The notes: generated by a model from the letters alone, not told the origin. Shown: positions 1 through 9,560, counted from the first letter of the stretch. The stretch: 64,000 bases of DNA from an uncultured Polaribacter sp. (GCF_947501385.1 NZ_CANMVP010000004.1:1-64000); one strand, 5' to 3'. A program made the numbers and translations.

Positions 1-98
1 AACGATTTGTAGGATGGTTGAAGAAAAGCCAGTATATCAAAAATTAATAAAACAGAAGCTAAACGTATAACTCAATTAATTTATACATAAAAATAGAT
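1..98 (+). other. end of an upstream gene plus short spacer
   Basis: Two plus-strand frames are open from the left edge. One stops at 45-47 (tail RFVGWLKKSQYIKN) and one stops at 68-70 (tail ...KPVYQKLIKQKLNV). Either could be the C-terminus of the preceding polysaccharide gene; the sequence is too short to choose or to name a family. The next gene starts at 99, so the gap is small and the two genes are probably co-transcribed. Confidence 0.3.
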
Positions 99-1145
99 AT
101 GGACTATAAAAATTTAGTAATATCAGAAAATGAAACTATTTCTGATGCTTTAGAAAAGTTAAATTTGATTAGAGATGTAAGTAGATTAATTCTTTTTGTA
201 TCCAAAGATAATGGAGAAATTATAGGATCGCTTACTGATGGAGATATTAGAAGGTCATTAGCTAAAGATAAAGATTTATTTAAAAAAGTTGGTGAAATTT
301 GCTTTAGAGGTTTCGTTTATAAATATAAAACTGAAGGTTTTATTGAATTACGAAGTATTAGGGAACAAAATATTATAATACTTCCAATTTTAAATAATGA
401 TAAAACATTAAATAAAATAATTGATCTTGATAAAATAAAATCTGTTGTTCCTGTTGAGTGTATGATTATGGCAGGCGGAAGAGGGAAGAGATTAAGCCCA
501 TTGACAGATTCAATACCAAAGCCTATGCTTACTCTAGGAGAAAAGCCAATTATTGAATATAATATTGATAGGCTTATTGCTTTCGGAATAAAAAAAATAT
601 ATATATCTGTTAAATATTTAGGAAAACAAATCGAAGATTATTTTGGAGATGGTAGTTCGAAAGGTATTGAAATTGAGTATATATGGGAAGAAAGAGCCTT
701 AGGTACAGCAGGAGCATTGTCTTTAGTGGATAAATTTGAATCTAACCAAGTTCTTTTAATGAACAGTGATTTATTTACTAATGTTAATATTGAAGAAATG
801 TATCTCAAGTTAATAGCTGAAAATGCAGATATGGTTGTTGCTTCTACTGAATACAAAATAGACGTTCCCTATGCAGTTTTTGAAAGTTCAGACTATAGGG
901 TAAATGCTTTTAAAGAAAAGCCAACATATATTTACCATTCAAATGCTGGAGTTTATTTGTTTAATAAAGATTTAATATCTAAAATCCCTAAAAATAAATA
1001 TTATGATATTACTGATTTGATGGATGAAATAGTCTCTACAGGTGGGAAATTATTACACAATCCAATTCGAGGTTATTGGATTGATATCGGGAAACCAATT
1101 GATTATAAAAATGCACAAGAATTTGTAAAACATATTAATAAATGA
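99..1145 (+). CDS. CBS-domain sugar-1-phosphate nucleotidyltransferase (PtmE-like)
   Basis: A 348-residue protein. Residues 1-118 form a CBS pair (the N-terminal part carries the typical GSLTDGDIRR segment). The rest is a GT-A nucleotidyltransferase with the nucleotide-binding loop MAGGRGKRLSPLT at 124-136, the KPM lysine at about 141 and an NSD metal-site motif. The order CBS then nucleotidyltransferase is that of Campylobacter PtmE, which makes GDP-glucosamine for legionaminic acid synthesis. From this I infer an activated-sugar step, possibly for a nonulosonic acid, but the rest of that pathway would lie left of the window. It could also be a hexose-1-phosphate nucleotidyltransferase of another specificity. 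It ends 244 bases before the flippase; that gap is AT-rich and holds no gene that I can see. Confidence 0.85.
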   Translation: MDYKNLVISENETISDALEKLNLIRDVSRLILFVSKDNGEIIGSLTDGDIRRSLAKDKDLFKKVGEICFRGFVYKYKTEGFIELRSIREQNIIILPILNNDKTLNKIIDLDKIKSVVPVECMIMAGGRGKRLSPLTDSIPKPMLTLGEKPIIEYNIDRLIAFGIKKIYISVKYLGKQIEDYFGDGSSKGIEIEYIWEERALGTAGALSLVDKFESNQVLLMNSDLFTNVNIEEMYLKLIAENADMVVASTEYKIDVPYAVFESSDYRVNAFKEKPTYIYHSNAGVYLFNKDLISKIPKNKYYDITDLMDEIVSTGGKLLHNPIRGYWIDIGKPIDYKNAQEFVKHINK

Positions 1146-1389
1146 TAGCTTAAAAACATTATATATAATATAAAACAGTTAAATTATCTATAATTGAAAC
1201 TGAATACTCCTGTATTAATTATTTTAATGAAAATTTTAAATAATATAGGTAAGTTTAAATTTATAGTGTTTAATTTTTTATTATAAAATTTAATTTCTTT
1301 TACAACTATTTTAGATATACTTACCATTAAGAAAATAAAATTTGAAGCGAGATATTGAAGAAAGTAAAATACAAAGGCAATAAAAATTT

Positions 1390-2808
1390 ATGAAAAATAA
1401 ATTCAATTTGAATGTAGATTTTAAAGAATTAATTATTCATTCAAAAAATTATCTAACAGCAGAGTTTATATCTTTGTTAATTGGTTTTATTGCTTTACCA
1501 TTTTATACTAGATTGCTTAGTCCAGAAGATTTTGGAATTATGTCTGTTTTTGTATCTTTTGTGACATTATTCTCTGTTATTTTAGGGTTAGGAATTAGAG
1601 GAGCAATAATTAGATATTATTATGAAGAAAACGATGATTTTTTCGATTTTTTTAATACTAATGTAACATTAAGTTTTTTTGTTTGTGTCATTTTGGTGAT
1701 TTTATTGTTTTTTTTCAGAGTTTCGGTTCAGGGTTTTTTTGACATACCAATGAAACTAATTTATTTTGGTGTTATTATATCTTTCTTTACAGTTTTTATT
1801 CAACTCTACCAAGCATATCTTCAAGCATCAAAGCAAAGTAAATTTTTATCACTCCAAAAAGTTATACAAGTTTTTATTGGAGTAAGCTTTTCTGTAATAA
1901 TAATGTTTTATTTAGCTGAAGATAAATATTTTGGAAGATCATATGCTATGCTAGCTTCAGTATTAACAATAACAGTAATTATAATATATAATATAAAGAA
2001 TTTTTTTTCATTTTCATTAAAAAAGAAATATGTAGTTTATTCTCTTTCATTTGGTTTACCAATTTTATTACACCTAATATCTCAAAATGTTCTTACAACT
2101 TTTGATCAGGTGATGATTAACAATATATTAGGGGAAAAAGAAGCAGGATTGTATTCTATAGCATACAGAATAGGTATGATTCAAAATATTGTTTGTACTG
2201 CAACACTAGCAGCTTGGACACCTATTTTCTATAATAAATTAAATTTAAAAAAATATATGGAAATTAATGTGCTTACCAAAAAGTATGTTTTAATTATGAC
2301 GTTAGTCTCTTTAATTTTAATTTTATTTTCAAAAGAAATATTATTTATTTTTGCAGATAAAAGTTATCACGAGGCCTTTTCTGTTATACCGTTTGTAGTA
2401 ATTGGGTATTTTTTCTTTTTCTTATATTCTATTTATGTAGCTTATTCTTTTTATAATAAAAAAACAAAATTTATTTCTATATCTACTATTTTTGTTGGTA
2501 TTTTAAATATAATATTAAATTATTATCTGATACCTATTTATGGTTATATTGGTGCAGCATGGTCAACCTTGGGATCTTATTTATTATTATTCTTGGTACA
2601 TTATATTAACTCTAAAATTAAATATAAAGAATACTTAACAATCGAAATTTCTTTTTTTTTGATTCCCTTATTTATTATAATATCAACTTATTATTTGCAC
2701 GGTTATCTGAATACTTTAAATGTTACTTTTAAGACAAATATTTTATTAAAAATAATTGTCTTAATTTCATTTTCTACGTTTGTGTTTAAAAAATATGCTT
2801 TAAAATAA
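1390..2808 (+). CDS. Wzx-type polysaccharide flippase
   Basis: A 472-residue, almost entirely hydrophobic protein with about 12-14 predicted membrane segments. It belongs to the MATE/MVF-type polysaccharide transporter (RfbX) family: the N-terminus has the characteristic pattern in which a first helix is followed by LPFYTRLLSPEDFG. The expected role is flipping undecaprenyl-linked oligosaccharide across the inner membrane. The ATG is preceded only by AT-rich sequence. A wzy-like gene lies downstream at 4848, so this is a Wzx/Wzy-dependent locus. Composition is very AT-rich with many poly-T runs, as in its immediate neighbours. Confidence 0.88.
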   Translation: MKNKFNLNVDFKELIIHSKNYLTAEFISLLIGFIALPFYTRLLSPEDFGIMSVFVSFVTLFSVILGLGIRGAIIRYYYEENDDFFDFFNTNVTLSFFVCVILVILLFFFRVSVQGFFDIPMKLIYFGVIISFFTVFIQLYQAYLQASKQSKFLSLQKVIQVFIGVSFSVIIMFYLAEDKYFGRSYAMLASVLTITVIIIYNIKNFFSFSLKKKYVVYSLSFGLPILLHLISQNVLTTFDQVMINNILGEKEAGLYSIAYRIGMIQNIVCTATLAAWTPIFYNKLNLKKYMEINVLTKKYVLIMTLVSLILILFSKEILFIFADKSYHEAFSVIPFVVIGYFFFFLYSIYVAYSFYNKKTKFISISTIFVGILNIILNYYLIPIYGYIGAAWSTLGSYLLLFLVHYINSKIKYKEYLTIEISFFLIPLFIIISTYYLHGYLNTLNVTFKTNILLKIIVLISFSTFVFKKYALK

Positions 2809-2818
2809 AAAAAGAATA

Positions 2819-3427
2819 ATGAAAATATTAAACTTCATATATCTAATCTTAGATAAGATATCTTGGTTCTATCATAGGCTAAATTATAATATTTATTCTA
2901 GTAAATATGATATTCATAAAACTTTCAATTATAACGGGAAGGGTATTTTATTTCACGGAGATGGAGAAATAGTTATAAAGGAAAATTCATATATTGGGAG
3001 ATATTCATATCTACAAACATCATATTCACAAAAAATTCAAATAGGTAAAAGTGTCTCAATATCTCATTTAGTTTATATTTACACAAAATCTAATATAGCT
3101 AATCAAGATTTTAAAACCAAAGGAATCAATAACGAATTTTCTATAAAGAAAGGAAATGTTATTATTGGTAATTATTGTTGGATTGGAGCGAAAGTTTTTA
3201 TAAATCCAGGAATAGAAATAGGAGAAAACACAGTTGTTGGTGCAAATTCTGTTGTTACACGTAATTTACCACCTAACGCAATTGTTGGAGGGATTCCTGC
3301 AAAAGTAATTAGTTTTAAGAGTTATTTAAATGAACAAGAGGTCTATGATTTATCTAAACAATATTACTCTGTGTTAAGTGATTCTTTAAAATTAAACTTA
3401 AGTGATAATAAAAAAATAGAAAATTAA
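2819..3427 (+). CDS. hexapeptide-repeat acyltransferase
   Basis: A 202-residue protein whose central part (about 50-170) has the I/V-G-x-x hexapeptide pattern of left-handed beta-helix acyltransferases (IGRYSY, IGKSVSI, IGNYCWIGAKVFI, IGENTVVGANSVV, IVGGIPAKVI). The final VGGIPAK is the standard ending of the WbbJ/LacA-type O-acetyltransferases. It probably O- or N-acetylates a sugar in this polysaccharide. It follows the flippase by 10 bases and precedes the next gene by 4, so it sits within one operon. The acceptor sugar cannot be told from sequence. Confidence 0.87.
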   Translation: MKILNFIYLILDKISWFYHRLNYNIYSSKYDIHKTFNYNGKGILFHGDGEIVIKENSYIGRYSYLQTSYSQKIQIGKSVSISHLVYIYTKSNIANQDFKTKGINNEFSIKKGNVIIGNYCWIGAKVFINPGIEIGENTVVGANSVVTRNLPPNAIVGGIPAKVISFKSYLNEQEVYDLSKQYYSVLSDSLKLNLSDNKKIEN

Positions 3428-3431
3428 GTCT

Positions 3432-4844
3432 ATGATGTCGCATAAACAACTTTTGGAAGAATTTATTTCTTTTGAAGAAGAAAATAATCTATTTGCTTGG
3501 AATATAGATTCTATTCCTATTTGGGAGTTGGTTAGAACTATAATTTTCACAGAATTATCTTCCAAATTAGTAAACAAATTTGTTGTTAAAAGAAATGAAA
3601 AAAAAGGATTAAGAATTAAGCTTTTCTTTAATATATTATATAATTCAATTTTCCATAATCCTTTTTTTAGCTTTAAAAGAAAAGACATATTAATTTTAAA
3701 TCATCCTAGAAGAAAATTTAATCAGGGTTTTTTTGAAGACATTTATATTGATAATCTATTACCTAGTTTAAATAATAACTACCTATTATTGGAGGGCTTT
3801 GTAAGCCATAATCAGGCTCATTTAAAACCAATTAAGAGAAATAATTTTTTTTATTTAGATTTAATTCAATTTACAAGTAATATTATTAGCAAAAAACAAG
3901 GAACAAAATTATCTTTAGGTGATCTAGAGAAAATTAAAACTTTAGAGTGGAAAATATCTAACATTTGGAATGTGCATACAAATACTCTTCAGAATGAAAT
4001 ACCAATATTATTAAAGAAGTGGAAAATAACAAAATTCTTTATAGTAAAATTACTTATCAAATTTAAACCCAAAGTTGTAGTCACTGTAGTTTCATATTCT
4101 TTTATCAATCAAGTTTTTAATTATGTTTCTAAACAAAAAAAAATACCAATAGTAGAGTTACAACATGGTACAGTTGGTAAATATCACATAAACTATAATT
4201 ACAAAAACTATAAAAATCTTACACTTAAGACCTTTCCCGACTTTTTTTTGGCATGGGGAGAAAACTGGGTTAAAAACTCTAGGCTTCCATTATTAGATAA
4301 AAATATTATTTCTACAGGTTATCCATATATAGATAATTTTAGAAATGAAATTAAAATTAAAAGAAATTTAAATCAATTAGTATTCATTTCTCAAATTAGA
4401 GAAGATATCGCTTATTTTACGCAAGAAGTTGCAAAAATTTTACCAGATTTTAAAATTATATTTAAGGCTCATCCAGCAGAATATTCTTTTGCAAATAGGA
4501 AATATAAATCAATATTAATTTCTAAAAATATAGAAATAGTAACTAATGATGAAAAGAATTTATATACTCTTTTTAAAGAAAGTTATGCTATATTTGGAGT
4601 TCATTCAACTGCACTAATTGAGGCTTTAGCTTTTTGCCCTAAAATAGGAATTATAAAGCTATCTGGTTGGGAATATTTTGAAAATATAGAGGAAAGTAAT
4701 AAGATAGTTTTTATTGATAATAAAAAAGATGCTATTGATTATATTTTAAAGAATGATTATAAAGACTCGAAAATTTTAAATAATAATTATTTTGAAAATA
4801 ACTCAAGAGAAAATATAATTAATTTTTTAAATAAATTTTTATAG
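3432..4844 (+). CDS. GT-B type capsule/teichoic-acid-like transferase, function uncertain
   Basis: A 470-residue soluble protein. I do not recognise a named family with certainty. It shows two hallmarks of the bacterial capsule/CDP-glycerol transferase clan: a QHG motif at 244-246 after a hydrophobic strand, and a late GVHSTALIEAL segment (about residue 395), which in such enzymes helps bind the nucleotide. A KAHPAEY segment in between is also typical. I infer a sugar or polyol-phosphate transferase. The protein starts MMSHK and either Met could be used. It lies between the acetyltransferase and the polymerase with only 3-4 base gaps, so a role in repeat-unit assembly is likely. Confidence 0.6.
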   Translation: MMSHKQLLEEFISFEEENNLFAWNIDSIPIWELVRTIIFTELSSKLVNKFVVKRNEKKGLRIKLFFNILYNSIFHNPFFSFKRKDILILNHPRRKFNQGFFEDIYIDNLLPSLNNNYLLLEGFVSHNQAHLKPIKRNNFFYLDLIQFTSNIISKKQGTKLSLGDLEKIKTLEWKISNIWNVHTNTLQNEIPILLKKWKITKFFIVKLLIKFKPKVVVTVVSYSFINQVFNYVSKQKKIPIVELQHGTVGKYHINYNYKNYKNLTLKTFPDFFLAWGENWVKNSRLPLLDKNIISTGYPYIDNFRNEIKIKRNLNQLVFISQIREDIAYFTQEVAKILPDFKIIFKAHPAEYSFANRKYKSILISKNIEIVTNDEKNLYTLFKESYAIFGVHSTALIEALAFCPKIGIIKLSGWEYFENIEESNKIVFIDNKKDAIDYILKNDYKDSKILNNNYFENNSRENIINFLNKFL

Positions 4845-4847
4845 TTT

Positions 4848-6215
4848 ATGATGATTTTACTTTCAGTATTAAATATAATTTTATTGTTTTTTTTATTAAA
4901 TTATGATTACAAGAATAACTTAAAAAATGTTTTTTCACCAGGAGCTATTTTTTTGTATTTTGCTTTTTTGCCAGCTTTTTCAAATTTATATTTCTCACTA
5001 AATCCAGATTCATTCAACAAGATAGTTTTAAGTCAAGTGCTTCCAAAATTTAGAGATTTAACTATTGTAAATATAGCTTTGTTGTTTGTTTTTTTAGGTA
5101 ATCTTGTTACTTATGTTGGTGTTAATCATGGTGTTAATTCAGATAATAAAATTTTTAATATTTTTCTAAATAGAATCTTATTGACTAAATATTACCCAAA
5201 AAAACAAAATAGTATTTTTTATCAGAATTTTTTTTTTAAATTTGGTGTTATTGTTTATGTGCTTGGTTTTTTAGTTTATTTGCTATTCGTCCAAAGAATG
5301 GGAGGGTTATCTCAGATTTGGAGTGAATTACACTTGAGATCAACTAACAATGCAGGTTTAGGTTATTATCAATCATTTTATATGATGGCTATTCAACTAG
5401 GAGGCATGATTATAATGTGGTATTTTAAAATTAAAAAAAGTAAATTATTACTCCCTTTTTTTATTTTAACAATTATTATTGTTGGATCCTTAGGGGCAAG
5501 AGGTCCAGTAGTTATTTTTTTGCTTTCAATATTAATAATGAATCATTTTCTTTTTAAAAGAGTAAAAGCACTTTTTAATTTTAAGATTATTCTACTTGTT
5601 CTTTTTTTACCTTTTTTTATTGTTGGTATACTTCAGTTTAGGTCGAATTCATTAGAATACTATTTAGACCATACTGATGAATTTGTAGATAATACAATAG
5701 ATAGTTTTGAAAGTGGTTTTGTAGCTAGAGTTGGAAGATTGGAAAGAGATGTTGTTATTTTATCATATTTCGATGAAAACAATTTTTGGTTTGGGAAATC
5801 TTATTTTGGTTTAATTACGGCACCAATTCCAAGAACAATGTTCCCAGATAAATCTCCTGTAGATACTGGAATGTATTTACGAGCTATGGCTCTTGGGGAT
5901 GTTTTAGAGCCTCCATTACCAGTTCATAGGTTAAGAGGCTCTAGTTGGCCAGAACATAATTGGGTGGGTTACATGAATTTTGGGATCTTTGGTTTTATTA
6001 TATTCTATTATATCTCTGGTTTATTATTTGGTAAATTTTACAATTTTGTTAGCAAAAAAAAATTTAATGTTTTGGCAACATCCCTATTTTCTATACTAGC
6101 AGTTAGTGGGCCTCCAATGTTATCTTCCTTAGGTTTAGTAAGCCTATTGACAAAGTTTTTAATAGTATACTTATTGATTTTTTTTATTCTTATTCCTTTA
6201 AAATCAAGAAAATAA
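4848..6215 (+). CDS. O-antigen polymerase (Wzy-like)
   Basis: A 455-residue integral membrane protein with roughly ten to eleven hydrophobic segments and a large extracytoplasmic stretch late in the chain containing PRTMFPDKSP. This pattern is seen in Wzy / oligosaccharide repeat unit polymerases, a family with low sequence identity but shared topology. The expected role is polymerising lipid-linked repeat units in the periplasm. The position next to wzx and glycosyltransferases supports this. Wzy and the O-antigen ligase WaaL look alike, but the PRxxxPDKP-type segment and the capsule context favour Wzy. Confidence 0.78.
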   Translation: MMILLSVLNIILLFFLLNYDYKNNLKNVFSPGAIFLYFAFLPAFSNLYFSLNPDSFNKIVLSQVLPKFRDLTIVNIALLFVFLGNLVTYVGVNHGVNSDNKIFNIFLNRILLTKYYPKKQNSIFYQNFFFKFGVIVYVLGFLVYLLFVQRMGGLSQIWSELHLRSTNNAGLGYYQSFYMMAIQLGGMIIMWYFKIKKSKLLLPFFILTIIIVGSLGARGPVVIFLLSILIMNHFLFKRVKALFNFKIILLVLFLPFFIVGILQFRSNSLEYYLDHTDEFVDNTIDSFESGFVARVGRLERDVVILSYFDENNFWFGKSYFGLITAPIPRTMFPDKSPVDTGMYLRAMALGDVLEPPLPVHRLRGSSWPEHNWVGYMNFGIFGFIIFYYISGLLFGKFYNFVSKKKFNVLATSLFSILAVSGPPMLSSLGLVSLLTKFLIVYLLIFFILIPLKSRK

Positions 6216-6221
6216 TTTAAT

Positions 6222-7340
6222 ATGAAAGTAATTCACATTATAAATTCTATTGATAAATCTACAGGTGGTCCTGCTAGGAGTGTTACACATCTAATGGAGC
6301 AAATTTTAAAACTTTCTAAAAACATACATTTAGATTTAGCAACAAAAAATTCTGAAAAACCCATTATTAAATCCTTTAAATCAAAAAAAAGTAACATTTA
6401 TTTTTATAAAAATAAATTTAAATTTAAAGAACCTTATGATATTTATCATGCTCATGGAATTTGGCAGAGACCTATACATGAAATGGTTATAGAAGCAAGA
6501 AGTGAAAAAAAACCATTTATTATAACAATTAGAGGTATGTTAGAACCTTGGTCTTTAAAGCAAAATAAATTAAAAAAATATTTTGCTTTACAACTATATC
6601 AATTTAGGGATTTGAAAAAAGCATCTTGTTTACACGCAACTGCTCAAATGGAGGTTGAGAGTTTGAGGAATTTGGGACTAAAAAACCCTATTGCTATGAT
6701 ACCTAATGGTATAGATTTAGATAAATTCCCAAAAGAAATTCCTGTAAAAAAAATAAAACAAAAGAAAATTTTATTTTTATCGAGGATACACCCTAAAAAA
6801 GGTATTGAAAACTTAATAGAAGCATGGAAAGAGTTAGATAAGAGTATAAAGAAAGGTTGGGTTATTGAAATTGTTGGCAATGGAGAACCTAAATACATTC
6901 AAAAATTACAAGAATTAATTAGAGAGTCTAAGTTAGAAAACCAAATATTTATTTTATCACCCGTTTTTGGATCTGATAAAATAAAACTATACAGAGAAGC
7001 TAGTTTATTTGTTTTACCTACATTTAGTGAAAATTTTGGAGTTGTAATCGCTGAAGCTTTAGCAAGTTATACACCTGTTATAACTACAAAAGGTGCTCCT
7101 TGGATAGATTTAGAAAAATATAATTGTGGTTGGTGGATAGATATTGGTGTAAAACCACTGAGAAATACTTTGGAAGAAGCAATGTCTATTAGTGAAAAAA
7201 CAATTTTAGAAAAGGGTAAAAATGGACGAATGTTAATAGAGCAAAAATATAGTATAGACGCTGTTGCAAGAAAAATGATAACATTATATAATTGGATACT
7301 AAAAAAAACTGAAAAACCAGCTTTTGTTGACATATTATGA
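6222..7340 (+). CDS. glycosyltransferase family 4 (GT-B)
   Basis: A 372-residue GT4 glycosyltransferase. It has the N-terminal STGGPARSV acceptor-side loop, a YHAHGIW segment, the PNGID hinge, the LSRIHPKKGIENLI motif that begins the donor-binding domain, and the EX7E-type motif in SENFGVVIAEALA. It would transfer a hexose or similar sugar from a nucleotide donor to the growing lipid-linked oligosaccharide on the cytoplasmic face. Its stop overlaps the next start in ATGA (7337-7340), indicating translational coupling with the acetyltransferase that follows. Sugar specificity is not deducible. Confidence 0.9.
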   Translation: MKVIHIINSIDKSTGGPARSVTHLMEQILKLSKNIHLDLATKNSEKPIIKSFKSKKSNIYFYKNKFKFKEPYDIYHAHGIWQRPIHEMVIEARSEKKPFIITIRGMLEPWSLKQNKLKKYFALQLYQFRDLKKASCLHATAQMEVESLRNLGLKNPIAMIPNGIDLDKFPKEIPVKKIKQKKILFLSRIHPKKGIENLIEAWKELDKSIKKGWVIEIVGNGEPKYIQKLQELIRESKLENQIFILSPVFGSDKIKLYREASLFVLPTFSENFGVVIAEALASYTPVITTKGAPWIDLEKYNCGWWIDIGVKPLRNTLEEAMSISEKTILEKGKNGRMLIEQKYSIDAVARKMITLYNWILKKTEKPAFVDIL

Positions 7341-7888
7341 CTAAAGTAAATTTATCTAAATATCAGAATAAATTATCAAAATTAAATCAAATTAAAAGAT
7401 TAATATGGTCTATTAGTTGGTTTTTATTGGTAAAACCATTGCCTAGAAGTTTATGTAATAGATGGAAAATATTTTTGTTAAGGTTGTTTGGAGCTAAGAT
7501 TAACAGTAAAGCCGTAATATATTCAACTGTAAAAATATATGCTCCTTGGAATTTAGAGATGAAAGAATTTTCTTGTTTGGCGCCAGAAGTAGATTGTTAT
7601 AATGTAGATAAAATTATAATAGGAGCGCACTCAACAGTTTCTCAGAAAAGTTATTTATGCTCTGCATCTCATGATGTAACAAAAAGTTCAAATCCATTAA
7701 TAACAGCTCCAATAATTATTAAAGACCAAGTTTGGATTGGCGCAGATGTTTTTTTAGGAATGGGGGTAACCATAGAACAAGGGGCAGTTGTAGGAGCTAG
7801 ATCTTCTGTTTATAAGAATATAGCACCATGGACTATTGTTGGAGGTAATCCCGCAAAATTAATCAAAAAAAGAGAAGTAATTGAATAA
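7337..7888 (+). CDS. WcaF-type acetyltransferase
   Basis: A 183-residue colanic-acid WcaF-like acetyltransferase. It has an N-terminal basic/hydrophobic region and then hexapeptide repeats including CSASHDV (the histidine region used in catalysis in this family), WIGADVFLGMGV, GAVVGARSSVYK and a terminal VGGNPAKLI. It is predicted to acetylate a sugar on the lipid intermediate or a nucleotide sugar. It is coupled to the upstream GT4 by a 4-base overlap and overlaps the downstream gene by 8 bases, the tightest packing in the locus. Confidence 0.87.
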   Translation: MTKVNLSKYQNKLSKLNQIKRLIWSISWFLLVKPLPRSLCNRWKIFLLRLFGAKINSKAVIYSTVKIYAPWNLEMKEFSCLAPEVDCYNVDKIIIGAHSTVSQKSYLCSASHDVTKSSNPLITAPIIIKDQVWIGADVFLGMGVTIEQGAVVGARSSVYKNIAPWTIVGGNPAKLIKKREVIE

Positions 7889-8807
7889 TACAACAACGTC
7901 ATTAACCGCAATAGTACTAACGTTTAACGAGGAATTACATTTAGAAAGATGTTTAAATTCGTTAAAAGATGTTTGTAAAGAAATAGTAGTTGTAGACTCT
8001 TTTTCAAAAGATGAAACAGAAAATATTGCTAAAAAATATGGAGTTAGGTTTTATCAAAATAAGTGGATAAATTATGCAACGCAATTTAATTGGGCAATTA
8101 AAAATACAGAGATAAATACAGACTGGGTTATTAGAATAGATGCAGATGAATATATTGATGAAGAATTACAGACTAATATTTTAAATAAATTACCTCACTT
8201 TAATAAAGAAGTAATTGGTCTTAGAATTAAACGTATGATGTGTTTTTTTGATAAACCACTTAAAAAAGGAGGAATGTATCCAATTTGGCATCTTAAAATT
8301 TGGAGAAACAAAACTGCAATTTGTGAGCAGAGATGGATGGATGAAAGAATGATTTCTATTGTAGATGGTGAAACTGAAAGTTTGAAAGGTAATTTAATTG
8401 ATAATAATTTTAATAAAATTTCTTGGTGGACACAAAAGCATAATAACTATGCAACAAGAGAAGCAATAGACGTTTTAGATAAAATATATAATTTTACTAA
8501 TAATAAATTGACAAGTGATAATTTTTTTGGTACTTCCGAGGAAAGAAGAAGGTGGTTAAAAATGAGGTATTTAAAAATGCCATTATTTGTCAGACCTTTT
8601 TTGTTTTTCTTCATAAGGTATTTTCTGCAAGGAGGTTTTTTAGAAGGTAAAAGAGGTTTTATTTGGTCTATTTTACAGTGTTTTTGGTATCGATTTTTAG
8701 TTGATGTTAAAATATACGAAGCATATAAATATGCAGGCAGGGATAAAGAAAAATTGATAGAATATTTTAATGTAGAATATGGATATAATATTACTAAATT
8801 CTCTTAA
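7881..8807 (+). CDS. glycosyltransferase family 2 (WaaE/KdtX-like)
   Basis: A 308-residue GT2 enzyme. The N-terminus has TAIVLTFNEELHLERCL, then VVDSFSKDET and the DADEYI metal-binding motif. The C-terminus has a hydrophobic amphipathic segment (FVRPFLFFFIRYFLQ and GFIWSILQCF) typical of the WaaE/KdtX LPS-core glucosyltransferase group, suggesting membrane association. The start is a TTG at 7881, inside the end of the acetyltransferase gene; no ATG lies close enough to retain the GT2 N-terminal strand, so I accept it. The next gene begins 3 bases after the stop. Confidence 0.87.
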   Translation: MNNTTTSLTAIVLTFNEELHLERCLNSLKDVCKEIVVVDSFSKDETENIAKKYGVRFYQNKWINYATQFNWAIKNTEINTDWVIRIDADEYIDEELQTNILNKLPHFNKEVIGLRIKRMMCFFDKPLKKGGMYPIWHLKIWRNKTAICEQRWMDERMISIVDGETESLKGNLIDNNFNKISWWTQKHNNYATREAIDVLDKIYNFTNNKLTSDNFFGTSEERRRWLKMRYLKMPLFVRPFLFFFIRYFLQGGFLEGKRGFIWSILQCFWYRFLVDVKIYEAYKYAGRDKEKLIEYFNVEYGYNITKFS

Positions 8808-8810
8808 TGT

Positions 8811-9557
8811 ATGAAAATCTCCATAATAACAGTTTGCTACAATAGCGAAAAAACAATTGAGAAAACTTTTAAATCTGTTAGAGATCAAACATATAAAAAT
8901 ATAGAGTATATTGTTGTAGATGGAAATTCTTCTGATAATACTTTAAATCTAATAGCAGATTATAAAGAAATTATTTCAAATCATATTTCAGAGAAAGATA
9001 AAGGATTGTATGATGCCATGAACAAAGGAATTGCATTAGCAACAGGTGATGTAGTTGGAATCTTAAACTCTGATGATATTTTTTTTGATGATAATGTTCT
9101 AGAAAATGTAGCAAAACTTCATAAAGAAAATGATATTGAAGCTTCTGTTGGTAATATTATACAATTCAATGAAGCAGGAAAAATTGTTAGAAAATATTCG
9201 GCAAAAAATTGGAATCCAGAAAAATTAAAAATAGGTTTTATGCCAGCGCATCCAGCAATATTTTTTGATCGAAAACTATTTGAGAAATATGGTAATTACC
9301 AATTAGACTTTATTATTGGTGCAGATTACGAATTAATTACTCGTTTTTTCTTAAAACATGATATTACTTGGAAATTCTCTGACATTACTACAACATCAAT
9401 GTTAATAGGAGGGTTAAGTAGCTCTGGAATTAGTAGTTATAAATTGATTTCAAAAGAGATTAACAAAGCATTATTAAGAAATAATATTAAATTTAGCCCA
9501 ACAAAAGTAAAGTTAAGAGGATTTTGGAAAATAGTTGGCTTCTTAAATAAAGGATAA
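8811..9557 (+). CDS. glycosyltransferase family 2 (WcaA-like)
   Basis: A 248-residue single-domain GT2 enzyme. SIITVCYNSEKTI, VVDGNSSDNT, GLYDAMNKGI and the LNSDD metal-binding motif are all in the canonical order. The DAMNKG segment places it in the group of small flavobacterial and cyanobacterial GT2 enzymes found in exopolysaccharide loci. It adds one sugar to the lipid-linked repeat unit. It ends 3 bases before the epimerase/reductase, which appears to mark the border between the variable and the more conserved part of the locus. Confidence 0.9.
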   Translation: MKISIITVCYNSEKTIEKTFKSVRDQTYKNIEYIVVDGNSSDNTLNLIADYKEIISNHISEKDKGLYDAMNKGIALATGDVVGILNSDDIFFDDNVLENVAKLHKENDIEASVGNIIQFNEAGKIVRKYSAKNWNPEKLKIGFMPAHPAIFFDRKLFEKYGNYQLDFIIGADYELITRFFLKHDITWKFSDITTTSMLIGGLSSSGISSYKLISKEINKALLRNNIKFSPTKVKLRGFWKIVGFLNKG

Positions 9558-9560
9558 GTT

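Noticed and set aside
7881..8807. A shorter GT2 gene starting at an internal ATG
   Set aside because: It would remove the first GT2 strand and the nucleotide-binding loop; the TTG start keeps them intact.
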